Positions 1-7,564 of a DNA stretch of 16,640 nucleotides are shown one piece after another. The notes under the pieces were generated by a model, which saw only the letters and a program-made list of their open reading frames with translations, made no database searches and was not told the DNA's origin. Both the position numbers and the translations under genes were made by a program. Location of the stretch: contig JAYEJW010000062.1 of the NCBI GenBank assembly GCA_034716535.1, positions 1 to 16,640 on the forward strand, given 5' to 3'. This DNA is from JAYEJW01 sp034716535 (GTDB taxonomy: Bacteria > Pseudomonadota > Gammaproteobacteria > Chromatiales > Chromatiaceae). Positions within the stretch are counted from its first letter, which is position 1; every line of letters begins with the position of its first letter.

Positions 1-28
1 CGACGGATCCGCCGATGGCCGCGATTTT

Positions 29-54
29 GGTGGGTCCGCTTCGCTTGACCCACC
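29..54. repeat. REP-like inverted repeat
   Basis: Eight-base arms GGTGGGTC (29-36) and GACCCACC (47-54) are exact inverted complements around a 10-nt loop, followed by CCTAC. The overall shape, TAGGGTGGGTC...GACCCACC, resembles a dispersed palindrome common in gammaproteobacterial intergenic DNA. A half-copy like it (GCAGGGTGGGTTA) occurs near 10491-10503. It lies downstream of the L,D-transpeptidase-like gene and could fold as a hairpin in the transcript, but there is no T-tract, so I do not call it a terminator. The rest of 1-236 shows no gene I can support. Confidence 0.5.
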
Positions 55-236
55 CTACAGCGGCCGGGGTGCCCCGGGTTTTTGAGAAGCTACAATCTGT
101 CGACCAACTTCCGCATGAGGGAGATGAAGGTAGAAACGAGGGTCTGGTCCTGCAATCAAGCAACTCCCGCAAAGCCTGCGTTATCTGATTCAGCTCCAAA
201 CCATTGGTCTGCACGCGCTTAATGGCAGGCTCCTAA

Positions 237-824
237 TCAGGGCAGGATCTGGATTGGCGTACCGTCGCCTACCGCCGTCCAGATCTCGTTCATTTCCTCG
301 TTCTTGACGGCGATGCAGCCGTCGGTCCAGTCCCTTCTTTCATATTCCGCCAACACCTTGGCCGAGCGGATATGATTGGGCTGGCCGTGGATCATGATCA
401 TGCCGCCCGGGCTCTGGTCCAGGAATCGGGCAAACTGCACATCCCGTTCGTTCGGATAGGAGACGTGGATCGACTTGTGGAACCTGCTGTTGGGGTTGCG
501 CCAATCGAGGGTGTACTCGCCCTCCGGTGTCCGCTCGTCGCCTTCCTCCATCTTGTGGCCACGGGGGCTGTCTCCGAGTGCCACTCGGTACTCCCGAACG
601 ACCTCTCCGTCGCTAAGGAGCATGAGCTTGCGCTCCGACTTCTTGACCACGACGCGATCCGCGGTCAGCTTCTCCGGCTTGGTCGCGCAGCCGGCGAGCA
701 GGATGGCGCCCAGCAGGGCGAGGGTACATAGGATGAAGTGACGGTACCGGTCAGCCGGCGGTGCACTATGGCCGGGAGCGAACGGTTGGAACCGGCGAAG
801 CGATGTCGTCTTGATGCGCCTCAT
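237..824 (-). CDS. L,D-transpeptidase-like (YkuD-fold) lipoprotein
   Basis: Predicted 195-residue envelope protein. A hydrophobic stretch (about residues 30-45) ends in a lipobox LAGC with Cys46, so it should be a lipoprotein. The YkuD catalytic region is visible: His146 in IHGQ, and Cys170 in WTDGCIAV, 24 residues later. The family uses the Cys as nucleophile to cross-link or attach murein through diaminopimelate. The usual S/T-HGC is here T-DGC, a variant known in some YkuD-fold proteins. The start at 824 is chosen over one at 884 because AGGAGG sits 9 nt upstream and the shorter form gives a more normal signal peptide. It stands apart from the next gene by a repeat-bearing gap, so it is probably a single-gene unit. 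The fold is fairly sure; the specific cross-linking role is not. Confidence 0.82.
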   Translation of the reverse strand: MRRIKTTSLRRFQPFAPGHSAPPADRYRHFILCTLALLGAILLAGCATKPEKLTADRVVVKKSERKLMLLSDGEVVREYRVALGDSPRGHKMEEGDERTPEGEYTLDWRNPNSRFHKSIHVSYPNERDVQFARFLDQSPGGMIMIHGQPNHIRSAKVLAEYERRDWTDGCIAVKNEEMNEIWTAVGDGTPIQILP

Positions 825-901
825 CGAGTGTTTCCTCCTGTGGCGTAAGCCATCATGACAGTGCGGCCCTGACGATGAAAACACGGCTGCCTTGAAGGGG
901 G

Positions 902-960
902 ACCCTCTCCCCGGCCCTCTCCCAGAGGGGGAGGGGGACGAGGAGCGCCGTCGGCGCGTA
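902..960 (-). repeat. Two-module REP-like composite repeat, copy A
   Basis: Read on the minus strand, this starts with a TACGCGCCG..GGCGCTCCTCGTCCC module and runs directly into the palindromic module CCCTCTGGGAGAGGGCCGGG. The same two modules, in the same order but with spacers between them, occur at 7443-7564 and 16519-16617. Each copy lies between transcription units. This copy separates the transpeptidase-like and Hsp20-like genes. The hairpin could act in transcription termination or mRNA protection, which is an inference. Confidence 0.75.
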
Positions 961-1067
961 TTTCCAGGGTAAGCCTAGCCCCTAAAATCCAGGCTAAGCC
1001 GAGTTGGAAGGAATTGTAGGCAACACGCTGACTGTTAGCCAGTTACTGATCTTCCTCTAGTCGGTCT

Positions 1068-1529
1068 TCAGGACCCTTTCTTGGGGATTAGGATGCGGAT
1101 TCCCTGTTGATTGACCTGGCCGCGGACTCGCCCGACGTCGGCGTCGGCGGGCAGGGGCAGCGTCCAGAAAAAGCTTCCAAAGCTGAAGCCGCCCTGTCCA
1201 GCGCCGCCGGATGCCTGGGCGCGTTCGAAGACCAGGGCGCCGTCCCGGACGCTCATCTGGATCTCGCTCGGCGCGATGCCCTGCAGCATGAGATTGATGA
1301 GGTAGCCGCCCGGCATCTCCTGGGTGGAGACGTTGTAGGACCAGAAGCTTCCCGGCGCCGCAGGAATCGTCTGGTACATGAGCATGGACGGCGGACCCTG
1401 AAAGGGCATGCTGTATTGGTAGTACTGGAAAGGTGCGGGTGGTTGGGAATAGGTCCAATTGGACGCACCCGCTGCAGCGGGTGCCGCGATCGCGAGCAGG
1501 GTAAGGAGACGAAAAATCTGTGTGTTCAA
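1068..1529 (-). CDS. Exported alpha-crystallin (Hsp20)-like protein
   Basis: A 153-residue protein. Residues 1-22 form a hydrophobic, Ala-rich signal peptide with a likely cleavage after AAA20 or AGA22. Residues 24-70 are rich in Tyr, Pro, Gln and Met. Residues 72-151 match an alpha-crystallin domain: GGYLINLMLQGIAPSEIQM, then LVFERAQ, a glycine-rich loop (107-119), FFWTLPLPADADV, and finally GIRILIPK, which fits the end of the domain (the last beta strand and PK). Small heat shock proteins hold unfolding proteins in solution and are normally cytoplasmic, so a signal peptide makes this one unusual. The start is TTG, supported by GGAGG 7 nt upstream; the nearby ATG is in another frame. Specific clients are unknown. 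Confidence 0.72.
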   Translation of the reverse strand: MNTQIFRLLTLLAIAAPAAAGASNWTYSQPPAPFQYYQYSMPFQGPPSMLMYQTIPAAPGSFWSYNVSTQEMPGGYLINLMLQGIAPSEIQMSVRDGALVFERAQASGGAGQGGFSFGSFFWTLPLPADADVGRVRGQVNQQGIRILIPKKGS

Positions 1530-1623
1530 GGGGGTACCTCCATTGTGTTCGCGAGGCGAACCAAGCTTGTAAATGTAGAACTAGCGAGGCAGCGCCTAAG
1601 TTTCTCTAACAGTCATCGTGCCA

Positions 1624-1662
1624 GTAGATTTTCTTCGCGCCCTTCGCGGCTTCGCGTGAGAC
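1624..1662. repeat. Dispersed 'cttcgcg' repeat fragment
   Basis: The run TTCTTCGCGCCCTTCGCGGC followed by TTCGCGTGAGACTC is a short iterated motif of a kind often found scattered between genes in proteobacteria. A related fragment (TTAGGCGCCTTGGCGG) lies at 16450-16465. An AGACTC/GAGTCT inverted pair (1659-1664 and 1681-1686) adjoins it. It fills much of the 171-nt gap between the HybE-like and Hsp20-like genes. I see no gene here. Confidence 0.4.
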
Positions 1663-1700
1663 TCTGTCTATCTCGTTACGGAGTCTTAGGCGCGCCTGTA

Positions 1701-2261
1701 CTAGCCATCCGGCGCTTTGAGCCGGCGAAAGAACTCGCGCCGCGATACCTCCTTCTGTAGCGGACAGTCCCGCTTGGCCTTCTCCATGTTCTCGTCGCGG
1801 GTGTGGATTACCTGATTCCATTGCTCGAACACGGCATCGGCGCTTCCGTAGGGTTGCATATTCAGGCAGATGGGTTGAAGTAGATAGTGGCCGAGTCGGG
1901 GGTGGTAGCTGAGATGGGCCTGCTGCCGCTGACCGAGGAGCTCGAAGCTTAGATGAGGCCCCAGGACCAGGTAGTCCTTTCCCCTGCGATCACGCGCGCT
2001 CCAGTCGCGCAGGAGGGGAAGACTCGGGGGCTCGTCGGGAAACAGCAGCCTGGAGAGCATCCAGGGCGTTAGGAGCAGGAGCACGCGCCAGCACTCGATC
2101 TTCCGCAGGGCGCGTTGCTGAATACGCAGATTGAGATTGAGTCCGGGGTCGCCCGCCATCGGGCCCTGCAGGATCTCCCGATGTACGTCGAGCACGGCCG
2201 CGGCGAGTGCTGCTTCGTCCGAGAGGTCTGGTGGGCGGATCTCCCAGATCGGGTCAGTCAT
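1701..2261 (-). CDS. HybE-like chaperone in molybdoenzyme operon
   Basis: A 186-residue soluble protein. Residues 58-75 (WRVLLLLTPWMLSRLLFP) closely resemble the hallmark TPWMLS..(F)P segment of HybE, the assembly chaperone of Tat-exported NiFe hydrogenases. The region preceding it (PMAGDPGLNLNLRIQ) and a later beta-rich part (residues 95-135) also fit that family from memory. No hydrogenase gene is in the window. Its start overlaps the end of the TorD-like gene by 8 nt, so the two are translationally coupled and probably both assist maturation of the molybdoenzyme. Oddly, residues 173-178 near the C-terminus read SRREFF, a good match to a twin-arginine motif, which normally lies at the N-terminus. 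Family assignment is moderate; function is inferred from context. Confidence 0.65.
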   Translation of the reverse strand: MTDPIWEIRPPDLSDEAALAAAVLDVHREILQGPMAGDPGLNLNLRIQQRALRKIECWRVLLLLTPWMLSRLLFPDEPPSLPLLRDWSARDRRGKDYLVLGPHLSFELLGQRQQAHLSYHPRLGHYLLQPICLNMQPYGSADAVFEQWNQVIHTRDENMEKAKRDCPLQKEVSRREFFRRLKAPDG

Positions 2262-2802
2262 GATCCCCGCCCGGAAAGCGTGCCGCCAGCCGCTCGCCCA
2301 CCAGGCGGTAGAGCCTCAGACGGGCATGTTCCTGCAGGTCTTGGGCGAAGCGCGGTACCCATCGCGCCAGGTGCTCCTCGCGTAGCTCTTCGAGCAGATC
2401 GCCCATGCTCTCCCGGTCCTGCAGGTAGGCGGTGCACTCCAGCAGGGTCCCGAGATAGTCCGCCGACGCCTCTGTCGCCGCCAGCCCGGCCCGCCGGTAG
2501 AGTCCCTCGAGATCGCCGACGGTGGTGCCGCCCATCTGTCCCTGACGATAGGCCGATTCGAACGGTGGGCAAGGCGTCTTCGGGTAGCCGTTGACGAAGA
2601 GCCGGGTGTGCTCCGCCTGCCAGCGGTCCAGCGGAATCTGCTCGAGCTCGGGCAGGGCGGCCGCCAGCCAAGGGGCCTCCGACAGCATATCCCGCAGCAC
2701 ATCGAGGGCGTCTCCCTCCGGCATCGATAGAAGTGCGGCGAGAATGCGGAGCCTATTCGGTTCGGCGCTCACTCGGGTGATTTCTGGGTTCGTGGCTCGC
2801 AC
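2254..2802 (-). CDS. TorD/DmsD-family molybdoenzyme chaperone
   Basis: A 182-residue, largely helical cytoplasmic protein. The family signature is at residues 64-85: EHTRLFVNGYPK followed by PCPPFESAYRQG, equivalent to the E-x-x-R-LF-x-G...PP-ES-Y block of TorD, DmsD and NarJ proteins. These bind the Tat signal or apo-form of a DMSO-reductase-family enzyme and hold it until cofactor is inserted. The target here should be the catalytic subunit four genes upstream. The start is GTG at 2802; an in-frame stop a few codons further up leaves few alternatives, though no clear ribosome site precedes it and a GTG at 2772 is possible. It follows the NrfD-like gene by 80 nt, the largest gap in the operon. 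Confidence 0.88.
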   Translation of the reverse strand: MRATNPEITRVSAEPNRLRILAALLSMPEGDALDVLRDMLSEAPWLAAALPELEQIPLDRWQAEHTRLFVNGYPKTPCPPFESAYRQGQMGGTTVGDLEGLYRRAGLAATEASADYLGTLLECTAYLQDRESMGDLLEELREEHLARWVPRFAQDLQEHARLRLYRLVGERLAARFPGGDHD

Positions 2803-2882
2803 GGTGGATAAGGGTGCGCGGCCCGGGACCTATGGGAATTTCCAGGTCGCTGAGCCGCGCGTCTCCTCCACCAACTGGGGGA

Positions 2883-3842
2883 TTACCAGGGATGGGCATA
2901 AACGCCCGCGTACATGAAGTAGTGTCGGAGCAGATAACCGCCCACCAGCACCAGAACTGAGGCGGCCACGATCGGCACGTGGCTGGCCCAGCCCTTGACC
3001 ACGCCCTTGAGCTCCAGGAAGAAGGGCACGATGAGGCCGAAGCCGATGAAGCCGATCAGCCAGCCGAAGTCGGTCCACAGGAGCTCCCACGAACGGACCG
3101 CCGACGGCGAGCCGCCCTTCAGGTACCAGAAGAAGGAGAACAGGATCACCAGCTCGGAGGAGATCAAGACCAGGTCGATGCGCTCGTACAGCACTCGGAC
3201 GCGATCGTCCGCCGCGTCCTTGATGACTGTGTACATGAGCAGCAGCAGGAACGCCATGGCGGTGGAGAAGGCGGACACCGTGAACAGCAGGGGTACGCCC
3301 GGGTTGGCCCACAGGGCGACCGCCGGGAAGGACTGCAGCAGGAGTCCGGTGTAGACGGCAACGCCGACCCCGTTGATGACGGCCATCCAGCCGATGAACT
3401 TGCGGAAGCGGATGCTGAGCTCGGTGATCTTCTCGACGACCTTGAGGTCCAGCACCTTGTTCACCACCGGCAGCTTCTGGAAGAAGGGCGAGATCTGCAT
3501 GTAGGGCAGGGCGTAGAGCACACCCCAGACCATCATCCAGACGATGAACTGGGTACCCCAGGCAATCCATGCGTCCGGCTTGGTGATCAGAATCAGGGGA
3601 TTGAGCACATGGATGACGGCCATGTGATCGAGCAGGTGCCCGAACAGCAGGAGCGAGCCGATGGCCAGGAGTGCGACGCCTGACCAGGCGCCCCACAGAA
3701 CCAGGTCGCGGTGGGCCTTGAGGTACATGTCGGTGAGGAAGGTCACGGCAAGGGTCGCCGCACCCAGGCCGCCGGTGTACAGATAGACGGCGAGCCACCA
3801 GGTCCAGATGTCCTGGGTCGAGTAGGTCATGGTGACGTCCAT
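2883..3842 (-). CDS. NrfD/PsrC-like membrane subunit
   Basis: A 319-residue integral membrane protein, about eight hydrophobic segments (roughly residues 13-35, 49-70, 90-113, 149-172, 180-207, 226-244, 258-280, 286-310). This is the layout of NrfD/PsrC subunits, which exchange electrons with the membrane quinone pool and anchor the periplasmic catalytic and ferredoxin subunits. Family length is about 300-400 residues, so it is complete. It starts one base after the stop of the ferredoxin gene (TGAGATG), with GGAGGGG about 5 nt before the ATG; Met5 is a less likely start. NrfD type rather than DmsC type argues against a SoeABC sulfite oxidase. No heme-binding cytochrome b domain is seen. Confidence 0.9.
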   Translation of the reverse strand: MDVTMTYSTQDIWTWWLAVYLYTGGLGAATLAVTFLTDMYLKAHRDLVLWGAWSGVALLAIGSLLLFGHLLDHMAVIHVLNPLILITKPDAWIAWGTQFIVWMMVWGVLYALPYMQISPFFQKLPVVNKVLDLKVVEKITELSIRFRKFIGWMAVINGVGVAVYTGLLLQSFPAVALWANPGVPLLFTVSAFSTAMAFLLLLMYTVIKDAADDRVRVLYERIDLVLISSELVILFSFFWYLKGGSPSAVRSWELLWTDFGWLIGFIGFGLIVPFFLELKGVVKGWASHVPIVAASVLVLVGGYLLRHYFMYAGVYAHPW

Positions 3843-3843
3843 C

Positions 3844-4461
3844 TCAGCCCCTCCAGTTCAGGTCGGAAATGTAGTAGACGTTCGGTCGGGTTCCGATGTG
3901 CGGCATCAATGGCCGGGCCACACCGCTGGCCACCATCTGGGTCACCGGGTCGTTGGGGTCGTCGAGGTCGCCGAATTGGCGCGAGGAGCCCACGCAGGTC
4001 TCGACGCAGGCGGGCTTGAGCCCCTGCTCGATCCGATGGTCGCAGAAGCTGCACTTGTCCACCGAGGGGCGGCGGCGCCGATAGTCCGAGCCGTAGAACT
4101 CCTTGCCCTCGCGTACGTCGGCATAAGTCACCTCGATGCGGGCGTCGTAGGGACAGGCCATGGCGCAGGCGCGGCAGCCCATGCACAGGTCCTGGTCCAC
4201 CATGACGATACCGTTGTCCTTCTTGTAGGTGGCGCCGGTGGGACAGACGCTCATGCAGGGCGGGTTGTCGCAGTGGTTGCACAGGCGCGGGAAGAAGCGC
4301 CTTTGGATGTCGTTCCCGACGCCGATCTCCTTGTCGTGTACGTAGGTGCGCCACTTGTCTTCGCCCCATACAGGGGTCTGGTTCTCCATGGCGCAGGCGG
4401 CCATGCAGGCGTTGCAGCCCACGCAGGTGTTGAGGTCGATGACCATCGCGTAGTGAGTCAT
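3844..4461 (-). CDS. Four-cluster ferredoxin subunit (PsrB/DmsB-like)
   Basis: A 205-residue electron-transfer subunit carrying sixteen cysteines in four groups: C13/16/19/23, C61/64/69/73, C93/96/99/103 and C137/140/152/156. This is the standard pattern for four [4Fe-4S] clusters that pass electrons between the quinone-reactive membrane subunit and the molybdenum subunit. All ligands are Cys; none is replaced by Trp as in NarH-type proteins. It has no signal peptide and is presumably exported together with the Tat-tagged catalytic subunit. The strong ribosome site GGGAGGAGG lies just upstream of the ATG. The C-terminal PNVYYISDL is typical of the family. Confidence 0.95.
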   Translation of the reverse strand: MTHYAMVIDLNTCVGCNACMAACAMENQTPVWGEDKWRTYVHDKEIGVGNDIQRRFFPRLCNHCDNPPCMSVCPTGATYKKDNGIVMVDQDLCMGCRACAMACPYDARIEVTYADVREGKEFYGSDYRRRRPSVDKCSFCDHRIEQGLKPACVETCVGSSRQFGDLDDPNDPVTQMVASGVARPLMPHIGTRPNVYYISDLNWRG

Positions 4462-4480
4462 TGTTCTGTCCTCCTCCCGG

Positions 4481-7249
4481 TTAGGCCTTTGCCACCTTGA
4501 CGGTGAATTCCTGAGAACGGAATCCCGCCACCACGGGCTCCACCTGATACGGAATGAGCTTGTTGGTGGCCGTGCCCTCGCCGTGAGTGCGGGTCAGCTC
4601 CTTGTTCTCCACCCCAAAGGAGGAGTAGATGAACAGACTGTCCGGCCGCACCAACCGGGTCACATAGGCCCGGCCGCCGGTCTCCTGGCCCGACTTGGTG
4701 TTGGTCAGGCGTATGTCGTCCCCTTGTTGGATGCCCAGCGTCCCGGCCCGCTCCGGGTGGATCCAGACTCCGTGGTAGACGTCGCTCTTGAAGCGGTTGA
4801 TGGCCGCCAGCACCGGGTTGTTGCTGTTGGTGGAACCGTGAGACACCGTCGGCGCCTTGCCGTAGGTGAAATAGAACTCGTCGCGCTCCAGCGGGTCCTC
4901 CACCGTCCTGCCTTCACGGCATTCGGCGGGGATGTAGGTGGCGAGCACGCTGAAGTTCGGCTGCTTGTAGCCCCCGTCGCGCAGGCCGCGGAACAGACCG
5001 CTGAAGAACTCCACCCGGCCGCTGTCGGTGGGCACCGGCATCTTCCGCGGCATGGCCTGGTGCTCGAGGATGTGGTGCCTGCCTTCCTCATGGTAGATAC
5101 CCTTCTCCCGCAGCACCTGGTCGATGTCTTCCGCCGTGGTGCCGATGCGCTCGGCGGTCTGGGCGAAGGAGACCTGGCGGCAGGCGGCGGCGAAGGCGCC
5201 CTTCCCGCGCGTTTTCTGGGTCTCGGCGTAGGCCGCCTTCACCGGTCCTGCCTTGAGTCCCGTGAGCTTCTCCACCCACTCCAGGAAGCCGTCGGTGTTG
5301 CCGCTGACGATCTCGGTCATCTTGAGCAGGATGTCTGCAGTCTCCTGCGTGTCGTACAGGGGATCGATAGCCGCGTAGCGGGTGGTGAGGGCCAGATCGT
5401 GGTTGACCCCATTGCCGTACAAGGTGGGCTCGTCGCGCTCCAGGTAGGTGCTGTTGGGCAGGATCACGTCTGCGTAGGGCGCTGTGTCGGATGGCAGCAC
5501 CTCCACCATCACCACCAGCTCTACGTTGTCGTTGCTCAGGGTCTCCTTCCAGTAGGTGTCCGGGTAATAATGACGCACCGGGTTGGCCGCGTTGATGATG
5601 AAGGCGCGGGTCAGGTAAGGCTCGCCGTCGTAGCTGACCTTGCCCTCGACCGACTCACGCAGACCCGTGTCGGTCATCACCGGCAGGGCCACGCTCATGC
5701 GGCCCGCCTCTTTCTCCTGGGCGCTGAAGGCCCAGGTCCAGCCGGGCTTGCCGTGGGAGAAGTTCTCGCCTTTGGAGACGGCGTTGATGACCATCTTGGC
5801 GAAGGCCATGCCCGCCAGGTTGGCCAGCGGGGCGCCCATCTCGAAACCCTCCTCCATGGCCTCGTACATGGCGTGGGCCTTGTGGTGCAGCTCGCCGGAA
5901 TTCATCCAGCCGCCCACCTTGTCGATGCCGCCGGTCAGGGCCTGGACCATGGCCTGTACCCGGCGCAGCATCATCACGTTGCCGAAGCGAGCGCCGTGCC
6001 AGCCCGGGTCCACGATAGCCGGGCGCGTGTTGCCGAACTCATGGGAGATGCGCCGGATAGCCTCGACGGGGACGCCCGTGATCTCGGCCGCCCACTCGGG
6101 CGTGTACTCCGTGAGCTCCTCGAGCTGGGCCTGGAACACGGTCTTGACCGGCTTTCCCTCCACCGTGAAGTTCTCGGGTAGCTTGAGGCCCGGGCAGAAC
6201 GTGTGGCCTGTGATGTCTTTGCGGTTGTCGTTGCTGAACTTCGTGAGAACCCGCACGTTGGTCGTGTCCTCCTCCACGACCAGGGGCCGATCCTCGGGAT
6301 CGGTCACCAGGTGCCACTCGCCGGCATCGTCCTTTGCAAGCAGGAAGGGCATGTTGGTGTGGCGCTTGAGGAAGGGGGCGTCGTACAGCTCCTCTTCCAT
6401 GAGAATTTTCATTAGGGCCAGCATGAAGGCCAGATCAGTGCCGGGGCGGATCTGTACCCATTCGTCCGCCTTGGCCGCCGTCTCGGAGCGGCGCGGATCC
6501 AGCGCCACGACTTTCGCGCCGTTCTTGCGGCCCTGGGCAAAGCGCACCATCCGGCAGGTGGATACCGCGCCGATGGAGGCGTTGTTGGCCACGAAGAGGA
6601 TGTACTTGGCGTTGTCGAAATCCGGCAGAATCTCATCGTGGATGTTGAAGTTGCCGGTGACTGCGTCAGTGCCCAGGTGCCCGGTGGTCACGCAGTGTTG
6701 CATGGGGGAGGCGACGATGTTGGGCACCTCGTTCGCCATGGCGAAGGGCACGGCCCAGTTCATGTAGAAGACGCAGGAGGTCCAGCCGCCCGCCATGGTC
6801 CACTCCCAGGGTTTGATGTCGGCGGCCTTCTGCTTCTTGGCGATATAGTCCCAGGCCTCTTCCCAGGTGGCGGAGCGAAAGGCGTATTCGCCGCGTTTGG
6901 TGCCCTCGACCCGGATGAGCGGTGTCTTGATGCGGTCGGTGTCGTAGGTCTGGCGCAGGCCCGCCTGTCCGCGGGCGCAGATCTTGCCGCGGTTGAGGGT
7001 GGAGTTGGGGTTGCCGTCGAGCTTGACGATCCGCTTGTCGCCGTTCTTGGTGCGGGTCGTTACGCGCAGGTTGCAAAGGGACGAGCAGAAGTTGCAGATG
7101 CTGTAGCTGACCTCCTCGCTTTCGTCCTCCTTGCCGACGGCCCTGCTGACCAGGCCGCTCACCGGCGATAACAGACTCAGGCCCGCAGTGCCGTAACCGG
7201 TGGTTCTCAGAAACGCACGGCGGGACAGGCGTGGTATCTTCCAGCCCAT
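4481..7249 (-). CDS. Tat-exported molybdopterin oxidoreductase, catalytic subunit
   Basis: A 922-residue member of the DMSO-reductase superfamily. Residues 9-15 (SRRAFLR) plus a hydrophobic stretch form a Tat signal, so the enzyme works in the periplasm. C52, C55, C59 and C91 bind the proximal [4Fe-4S] cluster. QHC186VTTGH aligns with the position where Cys ligates Mo/W in NapA- and Psr-type enzymes. The C-terminal third carries the usual molybdopterin-dinucleotide binding region (LRREKGIYHEEG..., then IHPERAGTLGIQQGD and later motifs). Start 7249 is chosen because GAGGAGG lies just upstream and Tat signal placement is right; a longer 951-residue reading from 7336 lacks this. The substrate is not assignable by eye: Psr/Phs, Ttr, Sre, Arr/Arx or Srd type. 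The NrfD partner and Tat signal argue against cytoplasmic SoeA. Confidence 0.93.
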   Translation of the reverse strand: MGWKIPRLSRRAFLRTTGYGTAGLSLLSPVSGLVSRAVGKEDESEEVSYSICNFCSSLCNLRVTTRTKNGDKRIVKLDGNPNSTLNRGKICARGQAGLRQTYDTDRIKTPLIRVEGTKRGEYAFRSATWEEAWDYIAKKQKAADIKPWEWTMAGGWTSCVFYMNWAVPFAMANEVPNIVASPMQHCVTTGHLGTDAVTGNFNIHDEILPDFDNAKYILFVANNASIGAVSTCRMVRFAQGRKNGAKVVALDPRRSETAAKADEWVQIRPGTDLAFMLALMKILMEEELYDAPFLKRHTNMPFLLAKDDAGEWHLVTDPEDRPLVVEEDTTNVRVLTKFSNDNRKDITGHTFCPGLKLPENFTVEGKPVKTVFQAQLEELTEYTPEWAAEITGVPVEAIRRISHEFGNTRPAIVDPGWHGARFGNVMMLRRVQAMVQALTGGIDKVGGWMNSGELHHKAHAMYEAMEEGFEMGAPLANLAGMAFAKMVINAVSKGENFSHGKPGWTWAFSAQEKEAGRMSVALPVMTDTGLRESVEGKVSYDGEPYLTRAFIINAANPVRHYYPDTYWKETLSNDNVELVVMVEVLPSDTAPYADVILPNSTYLERDEPTLYGNGVNHDLALTTRYAAIDPLYDTQETADILLKMTEIVSGNTDGFLEWVEKLTGLKAGPVKAAYAETQKTRGKGAFAAACRQVSFAQTAERIGTTAEDIDQVLREKGIYHEEGRHHILEHQAMPRKMPVPTDSGRVEFFSGLFRGLRDGGYKQPNFSVLATYIPAECREGRTVEDPLERDEFYFTYGKAPTVSHGSTNSNNPVLAAINRFKSDVYHGVWIHPERAGTLGIQQGDDIRLTNTKSGQETGGRAYVTRLVRPDSLFIYSSFGVENKELTRTHGEGTATNKLIPYQVEPVVAGFRSQEFTVKVAKA

Positions 7250-7367
7250 GGCGGATCCTCCTCGGTGGTCGATGCCGTCCCGGCGATTGCTGTCCGGGAC
7301 CTGTTTATCGGAATGCTCTGGTACAGCATCGAGCACGCGGTGCCGGGAGACCCTACGGAAAGCAGGG

Positions 7368-7384
7368 CTTATGGGTCCATTAAA
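7368..7384 (-). promoter_or_regulatory. Candidate -10 elements of molybdoenzyme operon
   Basis: Two minus-strand candidates lie downstream of the FNR-type box: CATAAG (7373-7368; 24 nt beyond the box, close to class II FNR spacing) and TTTAAT (7384-7379; nearer the box, five of six matches to TATAAT). Which one is used cannot be decided by eye. A start near 7361 would leave a leader of about 110 nt. Confidence 0.35.
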
Positions 7385-7397
7385 ATGTTCTGATTAA

Positions 7398-7411
7398 TTG
7401 ATGTATGTCAA
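7398..7411 (-). promoter_or_regulatory. FNR/ANR-type binding site
   Basis: On the minus strand TTGACATACATCAA matches the FNR consensus TTGAT-N4-ATCAA at nine of ten defined positions. It is centred about 155 nt upstream of the molybdoenzyme start codon, and nothing else lies between. FNR-family regulators activate anaerobic respiration genes when oxygen falls. The first six bases, TTGACA, also equal a perfect -35 hexamer, but no good -10 is found at normal spacing, so regulator binding is the better reading. Confidence 0.62.
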
Positions 7412-7442
7412 CGATCGGCGATTTAGACGGCTACCGTGAAAA

Positions 7443-7564
7443 TGCGCGCAGAAGGCGCTCCTTGTCCCCTTCTCCCCCAGGGGAGAGGCAATTGTGAACA
7501 GATGCTCCATGGACGGAGCGACTCCTTTCTCCCTCTCCCTCTGGGAGAGGGCCGGGGAGAGGGT
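7443..7564 (+). repeat. Two-module REP-like composite repeat, copy B
   Basis: The first module, TGCGCGCAGAAGGCGCTCC and following TTGTCCC (7443-7469), and the second, CCCTCTCCCTCTGGGAGAGG through GGCCGGGGAGAGGGT (7531-7564), match copies A and C. The 61 bases between them hold a small palindrome of their own (TCTCCCCCAGGGGAGA). The modules therefore seem to spread or decay as a unit with variable spacing. Confidence 0.75.

Noticed and set aside
4583..6181. Long plus-strand open frame opposite the molybdoenzyme gene
   Set aside because: It is a GC-rich antisense shadow of a clearly recognisable gene; its translation shows only Val/Gly/His-rich low-complexity sequence and no domain.
2883..7249. 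SoeABC sulfite-oxidising enzyme
   Set aside because: SoeA is cytoplasmic without a Tat signal and pairs with a DmsC-type anchor; here the catalytic subunit has a Tat signal and the anchor is NrfD-type.
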